DNA of 64,000 nt from Pseudoalteromonas aurantia 208. Its GTDB lineage: Bacteria > Pseudomonadota > Gammaproteobacteria > Enterobacterales > Alteromonadaceae. Positions 54,590-62,750 of this stretch are shown here, one piece after another. The notes under the pieces are model-generated. The model saw only the letters and a list, made by a program, of their open reading frames with translations, searched no databases and was not told the origin of the DNA. Position numbers and translations under genes: made by a program. The stretch spans positions 372,001 through 436,000 of the forward strand of contig NZ_AQGV01000012.1 in the NCBI RefSeq assembly GCF_014858725.1, in the 5' to 3' direction. Numbering within the stretch: position 1 is the first letter of the stretch; the number at the start of each line of letters is the position of its first letter.

Positions 54590-55651
54590 GTGCAGTATTG
54601 GATCCCAAAAGCGTTGACAGTTGGCGTGGTTCTTGGTTTATCTGGGTGTAGTGTATTTATAAACGACGCGCACAATAAGCGAAATTATCGTGTTAGCGAG
54701 GCCGTTAAAGTTCCGGCGCAATTAGAGCAGCCGTTTCAAGATGATACGTATAAAATGGACGTAGCTCAGTTCAAAAATGACCCCGAGGCTAAGAGTTTCC
54801 GTCCTCCTCAGCAAGTATTGACGCTCGCTGCGGGAAGTTGGGTAGAGGAAAATGAAACTGTTGCACGCGTTTATTTTGATAAAAATGATGGAATTGAAGA
54901 TTTAAATCAATTTATTTGGCGTTCAGTCGATAACGTCGTAGCAAGTCACCAAAGTCGTATTATCTCAGACCAACGCAATGATGGTGTTGTTGAATTAGAT
55001 TGGTATTCGTTGATAAAGCCAACAGAAGGTTGGTTTTGGGAAGATTCAAAGGCTGTTTCAGAGCAACGTATTAAATTTGTGATTGAACGTAAAGAGCATC
55101 AGCGAACAGCTTCGTTAAAAGCCGAATTGATAGATTACCGCAGTGACACTCGACCTTTGACAGACCTGTTACAGCAACAATTAGAAGTGAGAGCCCTAAA
55201 CGAGGTGGTTGCTGAGTTTGATTACTTATATCGTTTGTTAGAAGTTGAATTGAGGAAGCAGCAAGGTATTTTGTCACTGAGAATCGGATTTGATGATGAC
55301 GGTAATGCGGCATTTATCACCGAGCAAAATCATGAAAAAATAATAGATCGGTTTGCTAACTTTTTAGAGCGCGTGAATTTTACTGTGATCCGTATTGATA
55401 GAGATACCGGTGCAGTCTCAGTACGCTATGAGAAACCAGAAGATAGCGTATGGGATTCAATTTGGGGAGATGATGTACTTGAGCTGCCAATTGAGAGCGG
55501 GGATTATGTGATAACTGTGGCAGCAACTAAAGAAAATAGTACATCGCTGACATGGCGAGATAGTAACGACGAAGTACTAGATGCTAGTACAATGACGTTG
55601 CTACAGGAAACACTACTTTCTGTATTGCGTGATAAAGGGTTAACAATTTAA
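54590..55651 (+). CDS. bamC: Outer-membrane protein assembly factor BamC
   Basis: BamC is an accessory lipoprotein of the BAM complex that folds outer-membrane proteins. The 353-residue product starts at GTG 54590 after AAGGAG, with a lipoprotein signal and lipobox LSGC (C20). An unstructured N-terminal segment includes YRVSEAVKVPAQLEQPF, and two helix-grip domains follow at about residues 100-215 and 230-350. In E. coli bamC follows dapA, but here it stands alone behind a 349-base leader. Confidence 0.9.
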   Translation: MQYWIPKALTVGVVLGLSGCSVFINDAHNKRNYRVSEAVKVPAQLEQPFQDDTYKMDVAQFKNDPEAKSFRPPQQVLTLAAGSWVEENETVARVYFDKNDGIEDLNQFIWRSVDNVVASHQSRIISDQRNDGVVELDWYSLIKPTEGWFWEDSKAVSEQRIKFVIERKEHQRTASLKAELIDYRSDTRPLTDLLQQQLEVRALNEVVAEFDYLYRLLEVELRKQQGILSLRIGFDDDGNAAFITEQNHEKIIDRFANFLERVNFTVIRIDRDTGAVSVRYEKPEDSVWDSIWGDDVLELPIESGDYVITVAATKENSTSLTWRDSNDEVLDASTMTLLQETLLSVLRDKGLTI

Positions 55652-55667
55652 TCACCTTATTTTTGAA

Positions 55668-55701
55668 AAAGAAAAGAGCTTAGGCTCTTTTCTTTGTTTT
55701 T
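55668..55701 (+). terminator. Terminator after bamC
   Basis: AAAGAAAAGAGC (55668-55679), loop TTAG, GCTCTTTTCTTT (55684-55695), then GTTTTTG. A perfect 12-base-pair stem, 15 bases before the next start codon. Some read-through into the next gene is possible. Confidence 0.85.
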
Positions 55702-55715
55702 GTAGGCAAATTATA

Positions 55716-57089
55716 ATGACAACACACTCTAGCCGCGCAAAGTCGATAGATTTACGCACTTTATTCGCTTTTATTGTTCCTTCATTAATAGGTGTTTTCT
55801 TATTTATGACACCCGTTGCAATTGGTGAGGTAATGACCATACCCATAGCTGTAATGGCCAAGGCTTTGCAAACATTTGTAGCACCATTTATTAGTGAGGT
55901 TATTTTAGCCATTATCACAGTTACCGGAGTGATGAGTTTATTGGTGAAGCTGGTTAAACCTGTGTGGGTGGAAAAGTTACCAATCTTAAAACATCTATTT
56001 GATGTCAGTTGGATTTGGCTAATTACGCGTTTACTTGGTATGATCTTTATCATCATGACATTCTTTCAAGTAGGGCCAAGCATCATTCACTCCGAACATA
56101 CCGGTTCTCTGGTGCTAAATGACTTACTCCCTGTTTTATTCTCCGTGTTTGTACTCGCTGGTTTACTCTTACCTTTATTGCTCAATTTTGGCTTATTGGA
56201 GTTAGTAGGTACTTTATTAACACGTGTGATGCGTCCGTTATTTGGGGTTCCAGGAAGAAGCGCGGTGAATTGTGTTGCATCTTGGCTTGGTGATGGCAGT
56301 GTCGGTATTTTGATGACAGCACGACAATATGAAGACAAATACTATACGCAAAGAGAAGCCGCAATTATTGGCACGACCTTCTCAGCGGTGTCTATTACGT
56401 TTTGTTTAGTGGTAATTGGACAAGTTAAATTAGAACATCTATTTGCTCCATTTTACCTAACGGTATGCTTAGCAGGCTTCGTTGCGGCAATCATTGTACC
56501 TCGGTTACCCCCACTTCGCTTCAAGCAAGATGTATATATTGATGGCAGTGCTGTTGATACGGATGCTGAAGCTGTACCAGAAGGGAGGACTTTATTGTCA
56601 CATGCATTAGATGTCGCTTTAACCAAAGCAAAGAAAGCACCTGGCGTCAAAGGGACGATTCAAGAAGGGCTGAGTAATGCTTTGGATATGGTGTTTGCAG
56701 TTTTACCAGTCGTAATGGCGGTGGGAACAATGGCATTAATTATTGCTGAACATACGACGATATTCCAGATATTAGGTACTCCGTTTGTACCTTATTTAGA
56801 GTTGCTACAAGTTCCTGAAGCAGCGCAGGCTGCGCAAACAATAGTCGTAGGCTTTGCAGATATGTTTATTCCATCAATTCTTGCCGCCAGTAATATTGAA
56901 AGTGATGTGACTCGCTTCATTGTTGCAGCGATGAGTGTTACACAGCTTATCTACATGTCAGAGGTGGGAGCATTGTTGTTGGGTAGTAAAATTCCAGTGA
57001 ACATTTTTGAGCTATTTGCTATTTTTATTTTGAGGACACTCGTGACGTTACCCGTTATTGCAGTGATGGCACATTGGCTGGTGGGTTAG
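55716..57089 (+). CDS. yjiH: YjiH-family membrane protein with nucleoside-recognition (Gate) domain
   Basis: The 457-residue product is a polytopic inner-membrane protein with about ten hydrophobic segments. Its gate-type sequences (GVPGRSAVNCVASWLGDGSVG and GFADMFIPSILAASNI) are typical of the YjiH branch of the nucleoside-recognition family. Related proteins in spore-formers act in spore maturation or as transporters. The substrate here is unknown. It starts at ATG 55716 close behind a bamC terminator and is followed by a two-way hairpin. Confidence 0.85.
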   Translation: MTTHSSRAKSIDLRTLFAFIVPSLIGVFLFMTPVAIGEVMTIPIAVMAKALQTFVAPFISEVILAIITVTGVMSLLVKLVKPVWVEKLPILKHLFDVSWIWLITRLLGMIFIIMTFFQVGPSIIHSEHTGSLVLNDLLPVLFSVFVLAGLLLPLLLNFGLLELVGTLLTRVMRPLFGVPGRSAVNCVASWLGDGSVGILMTARQYEDKYYTQREAAIIGTTFSAVSITFCLVVIGQVKLEHLFAPFYLTVCLAGFVAAIIVPRLPPLRFKQDVYIDGSAVDTDAEAVPEGRTLLSHALDVALTKAKKAPGVKGTIQEGLSNALDMVFAVLPVVMAVGTMALIIAEHTTIFQILGTPFVPYLELLQVPEAAQAAQTIVVGFADMFIPSILAASNIESDVTRFIVAAMSVTQLIYMSEVGALLLGSKIPVNIFELFAIFILRTLVTLPVIAVMAHWLVG

Positions 57090-57103
57090 CGTTTTGAAAT
57101 ATG

Positions 57104-57132
57104 AAAAAAGCGCTTAATCAGCGCTTTTTTTT
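57104..57132. terminator. Two-way terminator between yjiH and DUF2897 genes
   Basis: AAAAAAGCGCT (57104-57114), loop TAATC, AGCGCTTTTTT (57120-57130), then TT. A and T runs flank the stem on both sides, so it can end both convergent transcripts. Confidence 0.92.
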
Positions 57133-57275
57133 GTTGTCTCTTTATGTGTCTGTTTTTCTAATTTCTGTTTTACTTCAAATTTAGTTGCATATTTGAGTAA
57201 AGCAATATTACTCCAAATTATCCCCAGTACCCCGATAATAATTAAGGTGACTTGCCAAGTTTCTAACTGTTCCAT
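57114..57275 (-). CDS. DUF2897 family small membrane protein
   Basis: Starting at ATG 57275 gives 53 residues. TGGAG at 57286-57282 precedes the start by about seven bases on the coding strand. An earlier in-frame start at 57317 lacks such a site. The product has one membrane helix (about residues 9-26) and a pattern (IIGVLGIIWSNIALLKYATK) that fits DUF2897, a short family of gammaproteobacteria. The tail is lysine-rich. Function is unknown. Confidence 0.75.
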   Translation of the reverse strand: MEQLETWQVTLIIIGVLGIIWSNIALLKYATKFEVKQKLEKQTHKETTKKSAD

Positions 57276-57476
57276 AGTGCTCTCCAGATAGTCAACAACC
57301 TTTATTGTACTGCTCAAAATAGTAAAATGGAATTAAGCACAGTAACCTTGAGTATATTTTTAAAATGTACTGAAAATTGTAGCTTTTACGAAGCAATTTA
57401 TATATTAACTTGATACTATTCACATCTCGGTCAGGCTTATTATTTTAGGCTAAGGTGTATTATTTTTTAGGATGGA

Positions 57477-58820
57477 GTGAGTAGTCAATCAATGGAACAT
57501 GTATTAATCTGGCCAGCACAATATCCATTGTTGTTAAGAGGGCTAGCAGAGCAAAATGGGGCCTTTATTTTAGACGCTTTGGAATCGTGGCCAACTTGCG
57601 AAACGTCAATCGATGAACAGGGCGTTGAAGCAACCATATTACCGCCTATATTTTACCTGCTGTGGTTAAAGCCATTAGAACCGTTTGAATCATGTTATTT
57701 TCAACATATAGACGAATACGATGAGCAACAGCAAGCATATTCTCAACAATTATTCGAGCACCTTGATTCTACTGGTATGACTAGGCAGTCGCTTACGGCG
57801 ACTTTATTAGAAAGGTTGTTAGAGTATAGCGACTTGCAGCTGCAGATTGATAGTGTGGCCAACCCCAGTTTTTTTGAACTGTTATTACATCGCCGCTATT
57901 TTCAAGTCATCAAATGGGGAGTGACGCAAGGTTTAAAAATGGAAGCTGTAGATGTGTGTAACGCATGGGTGCACGAAGATTTACGAGAAGCCATTATTCA
58001 CGCTTTACCTAATTGTATTATCGATATCTCTGAAACCACAAAGCGCGCTACACAGAACTTATTAAAGGGAGATGAGTATTACTCTTTACTTAAAGAGCTA
58101 TGTGACGATGAGGAGTTAACAAGCTTATTAGAGCAGGCGTTGTTAGCACACGTGATGCAAGATCAAGCAAAACAATCGGTATTGATCGCATTTATTAGCC
58201 AAGGTGCTCAAGGACACGCAAAAGATGAATTAGGGTGCTCTGCATTTATGTGGGCGATTGAAAAAGGTTTTGTGAATGTGGTGGAGCAATTGTTACCATA
58301 TCAGGATATTAAATGTATAGATGATATGGGGCAAACGTGTTTGCATTATGCTGTTCGCTCAAATTTACCAAGCATGGTTAAAGTGATATTAAATGCAGGG
58401 TGTGACCCACATCAAAGAGATGTGTCAGAGCTTACAGCGTATCGATTAGCAATGAAAAATGGCGCATTAGCGGCGAGAAAAGTGCTTGAAGAGTTTGGTG
58501 TTATCGAGCTGTCAGAGCAAGCACAGTATAATAAAATTAAGCAAGTTCATGCCTTATATGCTTTGGCTATTTTACTATTACCATTACAGTTATTCTTTTT
58601 TTTCCATGACAACTTAAGTGCAAAACAAGAATTTGTATGGGGCTCGGCTCTGTTAGGGGTAAGCGTGTTCGTTTTAGCTAGGGGAATTAGGGGGGGACCT
58701 CTTTATCCTTCTCGGATACATCCTTGGTCACTTAAAGGGCTCAGTGCATTAAGTTGGTTGAGCATTAGTTTACAGGGTATGTTTTCATTGTTGGTGCTTA
58801 TTACATTGCTCGGTGTCTAA
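57477..58820 (+). CDS. Ankyrin-type repeat protein with C-terminal membrane anchor
   Basis: The 447-residue product has a long N-terminal helical region of no recognised family (residues 1-245), about three ankyrin-like repeats (about 249-345, including GCSAFMWAIEKGFVNVVEQL and TCLHYAVRSNLPSMVKVIL), and three hydrophobic helices near the C-terminus (about 361-380, 385-404 and 419-446). Ankyrin repeats bind other proteins, so it may tether a partner to the inner membrane. The start is GTG 57477 or ATG 57492. It is a single-gene unit with no informative neighbour. Confidence 0.8.
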   Translation: MSSQSMEHVLIWPAQYPLLLRGLAEQNGAFILDALESWPTCETSIDEQGVEATILPPIFYLLWLKPLEPFESCYFQHIDEYDEQQQAYSQQLFEHLDSTGMTRQSLTATLLERLLEYSDLQLQIDSVANPSFFELLLHRRYFQVIKWGVTQGLKMEAVDVCNAWVHEDLREAIIHALPNCIIDISETTKRATQNLLKGDEYYSLLKELCDDEELTSLLEQALLAHVMQDQAKQSVLIAFISQGAQGHAKDELGCSAFMWAIEKGFVNVVEQLLPYQDIKCIDDMGQTCLHYAVRSNLPSMVKVILNAGCDPHQRDVSELTAYRLAMKNGALAARKVLEEFGVIELSEQAQYNKIKQVHALYALAILLLPLQLFFFFHDNLSAKQEFVWGSALLGVSVFVLARGIRGGPLYPSRIHPWSLKGLSALSWLSISLQGMFSLLVLITLLGV

Positions 58821-58837
58821 CTACATTAGACACCGAG
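58809..58837. terminator. Hairpin between convergent ankyrin-type and DUF2069 genes
   Basis: CTCGGTGTCTAA (58809-58820) pairs perfectly with TTAGACACCGAG (58826-58837) across loop CTACA. It includes the last codons and stop of the plus-strand gene. No T run follows on either strand. Confidence 0.55.
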
Positions 58838-58870
58838 GGTACTTGTACTACACAATATAAGTGTTTCTAA

Positions 58871-59308
58871 CTACTCTTTAGGTGCTTGGTGGGCTTGTTT
58901 CTCGTCCGCTAAGTCTTCTTTTAGCTTCCTGATCTTTAAGCCTAACTCTTGTCCTCTATGCCTTGCATAATATGTGCAGCCAACAAACATTGCGGTTGCC
59001 AGTAATAGCTCAAGTAATGCAATAATTCGTTGTTCTGGTGCAATCCATATCATCGTCAAACTATGCATAAAGTAGATCATAACAATAAAATTTGCCCAAG
59101 CATATGTGTAAGGCTTATCTTGAATTATGCCTTTTAAAGGCAGTAATAGTGGGAGTATATAGATGGTAAAAATAAATCCTGTACTGTAATTCTCTTTAGG
59201 TACAAGTACAAACATCCAAATAGGCATTAATAAAAGTAAGCCGATATACCCAGTTAAGGCTAAGCGTTGATAATTGAGGGTTACTTGGTTTTTTGCAATT
59301 TTCTTCAT
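58871..59308 (-). CDS. DUF2069 family membrane protein
   Basis: The 145-residue product has four membrane helices (about residues 17-37, 43-60, 69-87 and 93-112) and a charged C-terminal coil. The motif TYAWANFIVMIYFMHSL is typical of DUF2069, a family of unknown function often located next to wrbA in gammaproteobacteria. It overlaps the wrbA stop by four bases on the minus strand and probably shares its transcript with arsC and wrbA. Confidence 0.8.
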   Translation of the reverse strand: MKKIAKNQVTLNYQRLALTGYIGLLLLMPIWMFVLVPKENYSTGFIFTIYILPLLLPLKGIIQDKPYTYAWANFIVMIYFMHSLTMIWIAPEQRIIALLELLLATAMFVGCTYYARHRGQELGLKIRKLKEDLADEKQAHQAPKE

Positions 59309-59856
59309 TTAAGTTTACTTGCTATAGTAAATAATCGTTTGCCGACTGATTGGCATATTTTAATTTCCGTATTTGATAACTTTGTTGTGTTATCTGCCCC
59401 AGCAACATGTGTTGCACCATATGGTGTGCCTCCTGTTGTGGTATCAATGAGTTCAGGAACGTCATAGGGTACGCCTAATAACATCATCCCATGATGAAGC
59501 AAAGGTAATGATAAGTTCAAAAGCGTAGCTTCATTGCCACCATGCATGCTACTTGATGATGAGAATACACAAGCGGGTTTATCTATCAGTTGTCCTTTTA
59601 ACCAAATGTCACTGGTGGTTTCCCAAAAGAGTTTCGCTTGAGCGGCCATCATCCCAAACCGGGTGGGGGTACCAAAGGCGAGCGCATCACACTCTATAAG
59701 GTCTTGTTTCGTTACGACAGTATCGTGTGATAACTTCTTCTCAAAAGTTCTCAGTTTCACAGATGCGCCTAAATATTCAAGCGTGTCACTAATCTCATGG
59801 GCCATGTTTGCAACTGACCCGTGACTTGAATGATACAAGACAACAATATTTACCAT
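59305..59856 (-). CDS. wrbA: NAD(P)H:quinone oxidoreductase, WrbA type
   Basis: WrbA-type flavoproteins reduce quinones by two electrons and so limit oxidative stress. The 183-residue product has the flavodoxin-like FMN-binding loop (YHSSHGSVANMA), the conserved FGTPTRFGMMAAQAK and GVPYDVPELIDTTTGGTPYG segments, and the usual length. It starts one base from the arsC stop on the minus strand, an arrangement typical of gammaproteobacteria. Confidence 0.88.
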   Translation of the reverse strand: MVNIVVLYHSSHGSVANMAHEISDTLEYLGASVKLRTFEKKLSHDTVVTKQDLIECDALAFGTPTRFGMMAAQAKLFWETTSDIWLKGQLIDKPACVFSSSSSMHGGNEATLLNLSLPLLHHGMMLLGVPYDVPELIDTTTGGTPYGATHVAGADNTTKLSNTEIKICQSVGKRLFTIASKLK

Positions 59857-60204
59857 TTATAGTATTGCCAATACAGACTCAGGAGGTCTACCGATTGCGG
59901 CTTGATTATTACTTACAACGATAGGGCGCTCTATCAGCTTTGGGTTGTCAATCATCGCATTTTTAAGTGTACTTTCAGGCGTTTCAGGCGTTAATGCAAG
60001 TTCTTTGTAAAGCGCTTCTTTGTTACGCACAAGCTGATGTGCAGAACGATAACTGAGTTGTGTAAGTAGTGTCTCTAATTGTTCTAAGTTGATAGGTGTT
60101 TTTAAATATTCGACAATTGTAGGTGTTACGCCTTGCGTTTCTAAAAGGGCCAATGTCTCACGAGACTTTGAACAACGAGGGTTATGGTAGATGGTGACAG
60201 ACAT
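59857..60204 (-). CDS. arsC: ArsC-family arsenate reductase-like protein (YfgD)
   Basis: The 115-residue product is a glutaredoxin-type ArsC with the catalytic cysteine in HNPRCSKSR (residue 11) and RPIVVSNNQAAIGRPPE near the end. The family reduces arsenate with glutathione, but YfgD members located beside bepA and wrbA are not shown to act in arsenic resistance. No ars genes are near. It leads a likely arsC-wrbA-DUF2069 operon and lies 48 bases from bepA. Confidence 0.9.
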   Translation of the reverse strand: MSVTIYHNPRCSKSRETLALLETQGVTPTIVEYLKTPINLEQLETLLTQLSYRSAHQLVRNKEALYKELALTPETPESTLKNAMIDNPKLIERPIVVSNNQAAIGRPPESVLAIL

Positions 60205-60252
60205 AATAACTCCGACTAAGTTTTGTATATTTTACTGTATCTATGTGGATTC

Positions 60253-61704
60253 TTAAAGCTTTGCTAGCTCTTTTTGCATTTGCCTATATTGACTTAAAAG
60301 AGCTTTGAGGCGACTTGCTTTAACTGTTTCTTGCTTTTTAACATTGTTCAATGCACGTTGTATTTCATCGGCTGCTTGAATATACGCGCCGTACTGGGCC
60401 AGCAAACTTGCTTTAGTTTCGTGATATGCTGATTTATTGCCTTGTTCTTTGTAAACTTTACTTAATAAGTCGATTGCCAGAGTATGTTCCGGCTTATCTA
60501 ATAGGAATATCTTTAACAATTGAGCGGCTTTATTGTATTGTTTTGCCTCAATAGCGGCATTCGCGAAGTTAAGCGTTATCACTTGATTATTTGGTCTGAA
60601 CTCATGTTTTTCTTGGAGTAATTTGACGGCTTCAACTGCTTTTTCTTGCCCTATTAATATATCTGTATAAGCATCTAAGTAGAACAAGTTATCTGGTTCA
60701 TTACTGAGTAGCTTTAAGATAATATTTTCAGCTAAAAGATACTTGTCCTGATCGAGTAGTGATAGTGCTAGCCCATACTGAAGTGCTCGGTTATCCAGCT
60801 TTGAGGAGTGCTTGAGTTCACGTTCAAAAAAGGCTTGGGCGTCCTCGCTTTTATACTGATTTCTGGCAAGTACACGGCTTTTTGCTAACTGAAACTTAGT
60901 GCTTTCCATAAGCCTAATTGGACTGTATTGCTGTGCTCTTAGCCTCACATCGGATATACGTGAATCTGGTAATGGGTGGGTTAACAAAAACACTGGAGGC
61001 TTGTTTTTAAAACGAGTTTGCGCGGCAAGTTTACTTAAAAACTCAGCCGATTGAGTTGCATCAAAGCCAGCCGCATGAAGAGTTTGCATACCAAATCTAT
61101 CTGCTTCTTGCTCGGCTTTTCGGCTATGCGTCAGTTGACTAAGTGCTGCTTGAGTCGAATTTGCCGCGATAATAGCCATACCTGCATCTGGCGCAACGAC
61201 AGTGGCTAAAACCCCCGCAATCATACCTGCAATTGTTAAAGCACTATTGTCCTGTGCTTTTTGTATTCTTCGTGCAAGATGGCGTTGTGTTACATGGGCA
61301 ATTTCATGGCCTAAAACGGATGCAAATTGACTTTCATTATCTGATTGCGCAATCAGACCAGAATGAACACCGACGTGCCCCCCGTAAAATGCAAAGGCGT
61401 TAATTGCTGGGTTATTGATCCAGAAGAAAGTAAAAGGGAATCGCACGTCATTGGCATTCGCAACTAAACGATTTCCAAGTGATGTTAAGTATTCGTCTAA
61501 TACAGGGTCTTGCAATAATGGAGAACCTGAACGAATTTGCATCATCATTACATTACCAAGCGCTTGTTCTTTTTCGATAGGCAACGCTTGCAGTGCTGAA
61601 GTGCCTAAATCAGGCAGCTTAAATGGGCTTTGTGCAGATGCTTGGCAACTCGATATCAACAACCCAGCACCTATTATATACCTTAGAAGTGTGTTAAATG
61701 TCAT
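60253..61704 (-). CDS. bepA: Outer-membrane assembly metalloprotease BepA (M48)
   Basis: BepA is a periplasmic M48 metalloprotease and chaperone that assists folding of LptD and clears stalled BAM substrates. The 483-residue product has a signal peptide, the zinc motif HEIAH (H133, E134, H137), a third ligand in KAEQEADRFGM, and C-terminal TPR repeats from about residue 305. It is close in numbering to E. coli BepA. It begins one base after the stop of the preceding unrecognised gene, suggesting translational coupling. Confidence 0.95.
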   Translation of the reverse strand: MTFNTLLRYIIGAGLLISSCQASAQSPFKLPDLGTSALQALPIEKEQALGNVMMMQIRSGSPLLQDPVLDEYLTSLGNRLVANANDVRFPFTFFWINNPAINAFAFYGGHVGVHSGLIAQSDNESQFASVLGHEIAHVTQRHLARRIQKAQDNSALTIAGMIAGVLATVVAPDAGMAIIAANSTQAALSQLTHSRKAEQEADRFGMQTLHAAGFDATQSAEFLSKLAAQTRFKNKPPVFLLTHPLPDSRISDVRLRAQQYSPIRLMESTKFQLAKSRVLARNQYKSEDAQAFFERELKHSSKLDNRALQYGLALSLLDQDKYLLAENIILKLLSNEPDNLFYLDAYTDILIGQEKAVEAVKLLQEKHEFRPNNQVITLNFANAAIEAKQYNKAAQLLKIFLLDKPEHTLAIDLLSKVYKEQGNKSAYHETKASLLAQYGAYIQAADEIQRALNNVKKQETVKASRLKALLSQYRQMQKELAKL

Positions 61705-61705
61705 A

Positions 61706-62371
61706 CTAGTCCTTCTTTATATCGTCACCAAGCATCAGTTTTGCGAGATCTATTTCATCACTACATGCTCGGCTGTCTTTTTCGCAGAGCTGGTAAAAAT
61801 CTTTTATTGAGACACCGTCAACAGATTTGACGTTCAATTCTTTTTTTAAAAAAGTAATTATCTTATGTACTACTTTATGAGCGTGTAGAATCATCGCTTT
61901 ATCTGCAATATCACCTCGTTCAAAGTAAAACCCGATAAACTTATGAAGCTGATTTATGCGAATGAGGTTTTTCATTGTATGAGGATCCCAAACTTGAAAC
62001 TCCATAAATCGATTGTCTTTAATGTAATTATCGACTTTCATATCTTTCGCATAAGGGTATGCCCAGAGTTCAAACCCTCTGTCAGTAAATGCTTGGTGTA
62101 ATGCGATCCGAGGCTTTTCATGAGTATGAATCATCCCATTATCATCTTCATAGCCATCTAATAGTGTGAGGTTCCAATTGCGTTTGTTTAATAATCGCTT
62201 TACAGCATTATCAAAGCCATGCTGTAGAATCCCTTCACTCTCGCTAACTGATGATGCAACAAGATGGTAAAATGGGGGAAGTTCGCCCCAATTAATTTGT
62301 TTTTTATACCAATTAATTTCTTTTAACGTTGGGTTATCGGGTAGTTGGGCTTTACCGCTGGGTTTAGGCAT
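61706..62371 (-). CDS. Unrecognised 221-residue protein coupled to bepA
   Basis: I do not recognise the family. The product is soluble, rich in charged and aromatic residues, with no signal peptide or membrane segment. Distinct stretches are KKQINWGELPPFYHLVASSV and DNRFMEFQVWDPHTMKNLI. It ends one base before the bepA start on the same strand, so the genes are probably cotranscribed and coupled. BepA is periplasmic while this protein appears cytoplasmic, so a direct partnership is not obvious. Confidence 0.7.
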   Translation of the reverse strand: MPKPSGKAQLPDNPTLKEINWYKKQINWGELPPFYHLVASSVSESEGILQHGFDNAVKRLLNKRNWNLTLLDGYEDDNGMIHTHEKPRIALHQAFTDRGFELWAYPYAKDMKVDNYIKDNRFMEFQVWDPHTMKNLIRINQLHKFIGFYFERGDIADKAMILHAHKVVHKIITFLKKELNVKSVDGVSIKDFYQLCEKDSRACSDEIDLAKLMLGDDIKKD

Positions 62372-62528
62372 AAAAAAACCTTACAAATTCTACTTATATC
62401 TATAAGGATAAACCATTGCGGTGTACCAAGCTATAGAACTAACCTTTTTAGTTTGTACATCACAGTGTTACACTAATTGTCTGTTATTTGATACAGGCTT
62501 CATAGAAAATTGCTGAGAGTCCACGTAT

Positions 62529-62750
62529 ATGCTAGACATTGACCTATCAGAGTTTAAGTGTCCACAGTTTTTTGTGCAATTTAAATGGCACTTGTTACAG
62601 GCTGACAAAGCTGAAGGTACAATCCGGTTTCATCATTTAGGCGAACAAGATATTAGTGATATTGTGCGATATTTAACACTACATAACTATCATTATTATA
62701 GTCAGGTTACCTCCCAACCTTTCATTGAGGTGAGTATTAAACATGTTTGA
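62529..62750 (+). CDS. TusA-like (SirA-fold) small protein
   Basis: The 73-residue product has the length and layout of TusA/SirA proteins, with a C-P motif (EFKCPQFFVQFK, C11-P12) at the expected position. The canonical CPxP reads CPQF, so the second proline is missing. True TusA relays sulfur for tRNA thiolation, but this form may not. Its end overlaps perM by eight bases. TusA-like genes next to perM occur in other Alteromonadales and Vibrio. Confidence 0.7.
   Translation: MLDIDLSEFKCPQFFVQFKWHLLQADKAEGTIRFHHLGEQDISDIVRYLTLHNYHYYSQVTSQPFIEVSIKHV

Noticed and set aside
59857-60204. Arsenic resistance operon
   Set aside because: Only an ArsC-family YfgD-type gene is present, beside bepA and wrbA. 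No arsR, arsB or acr3 is near.
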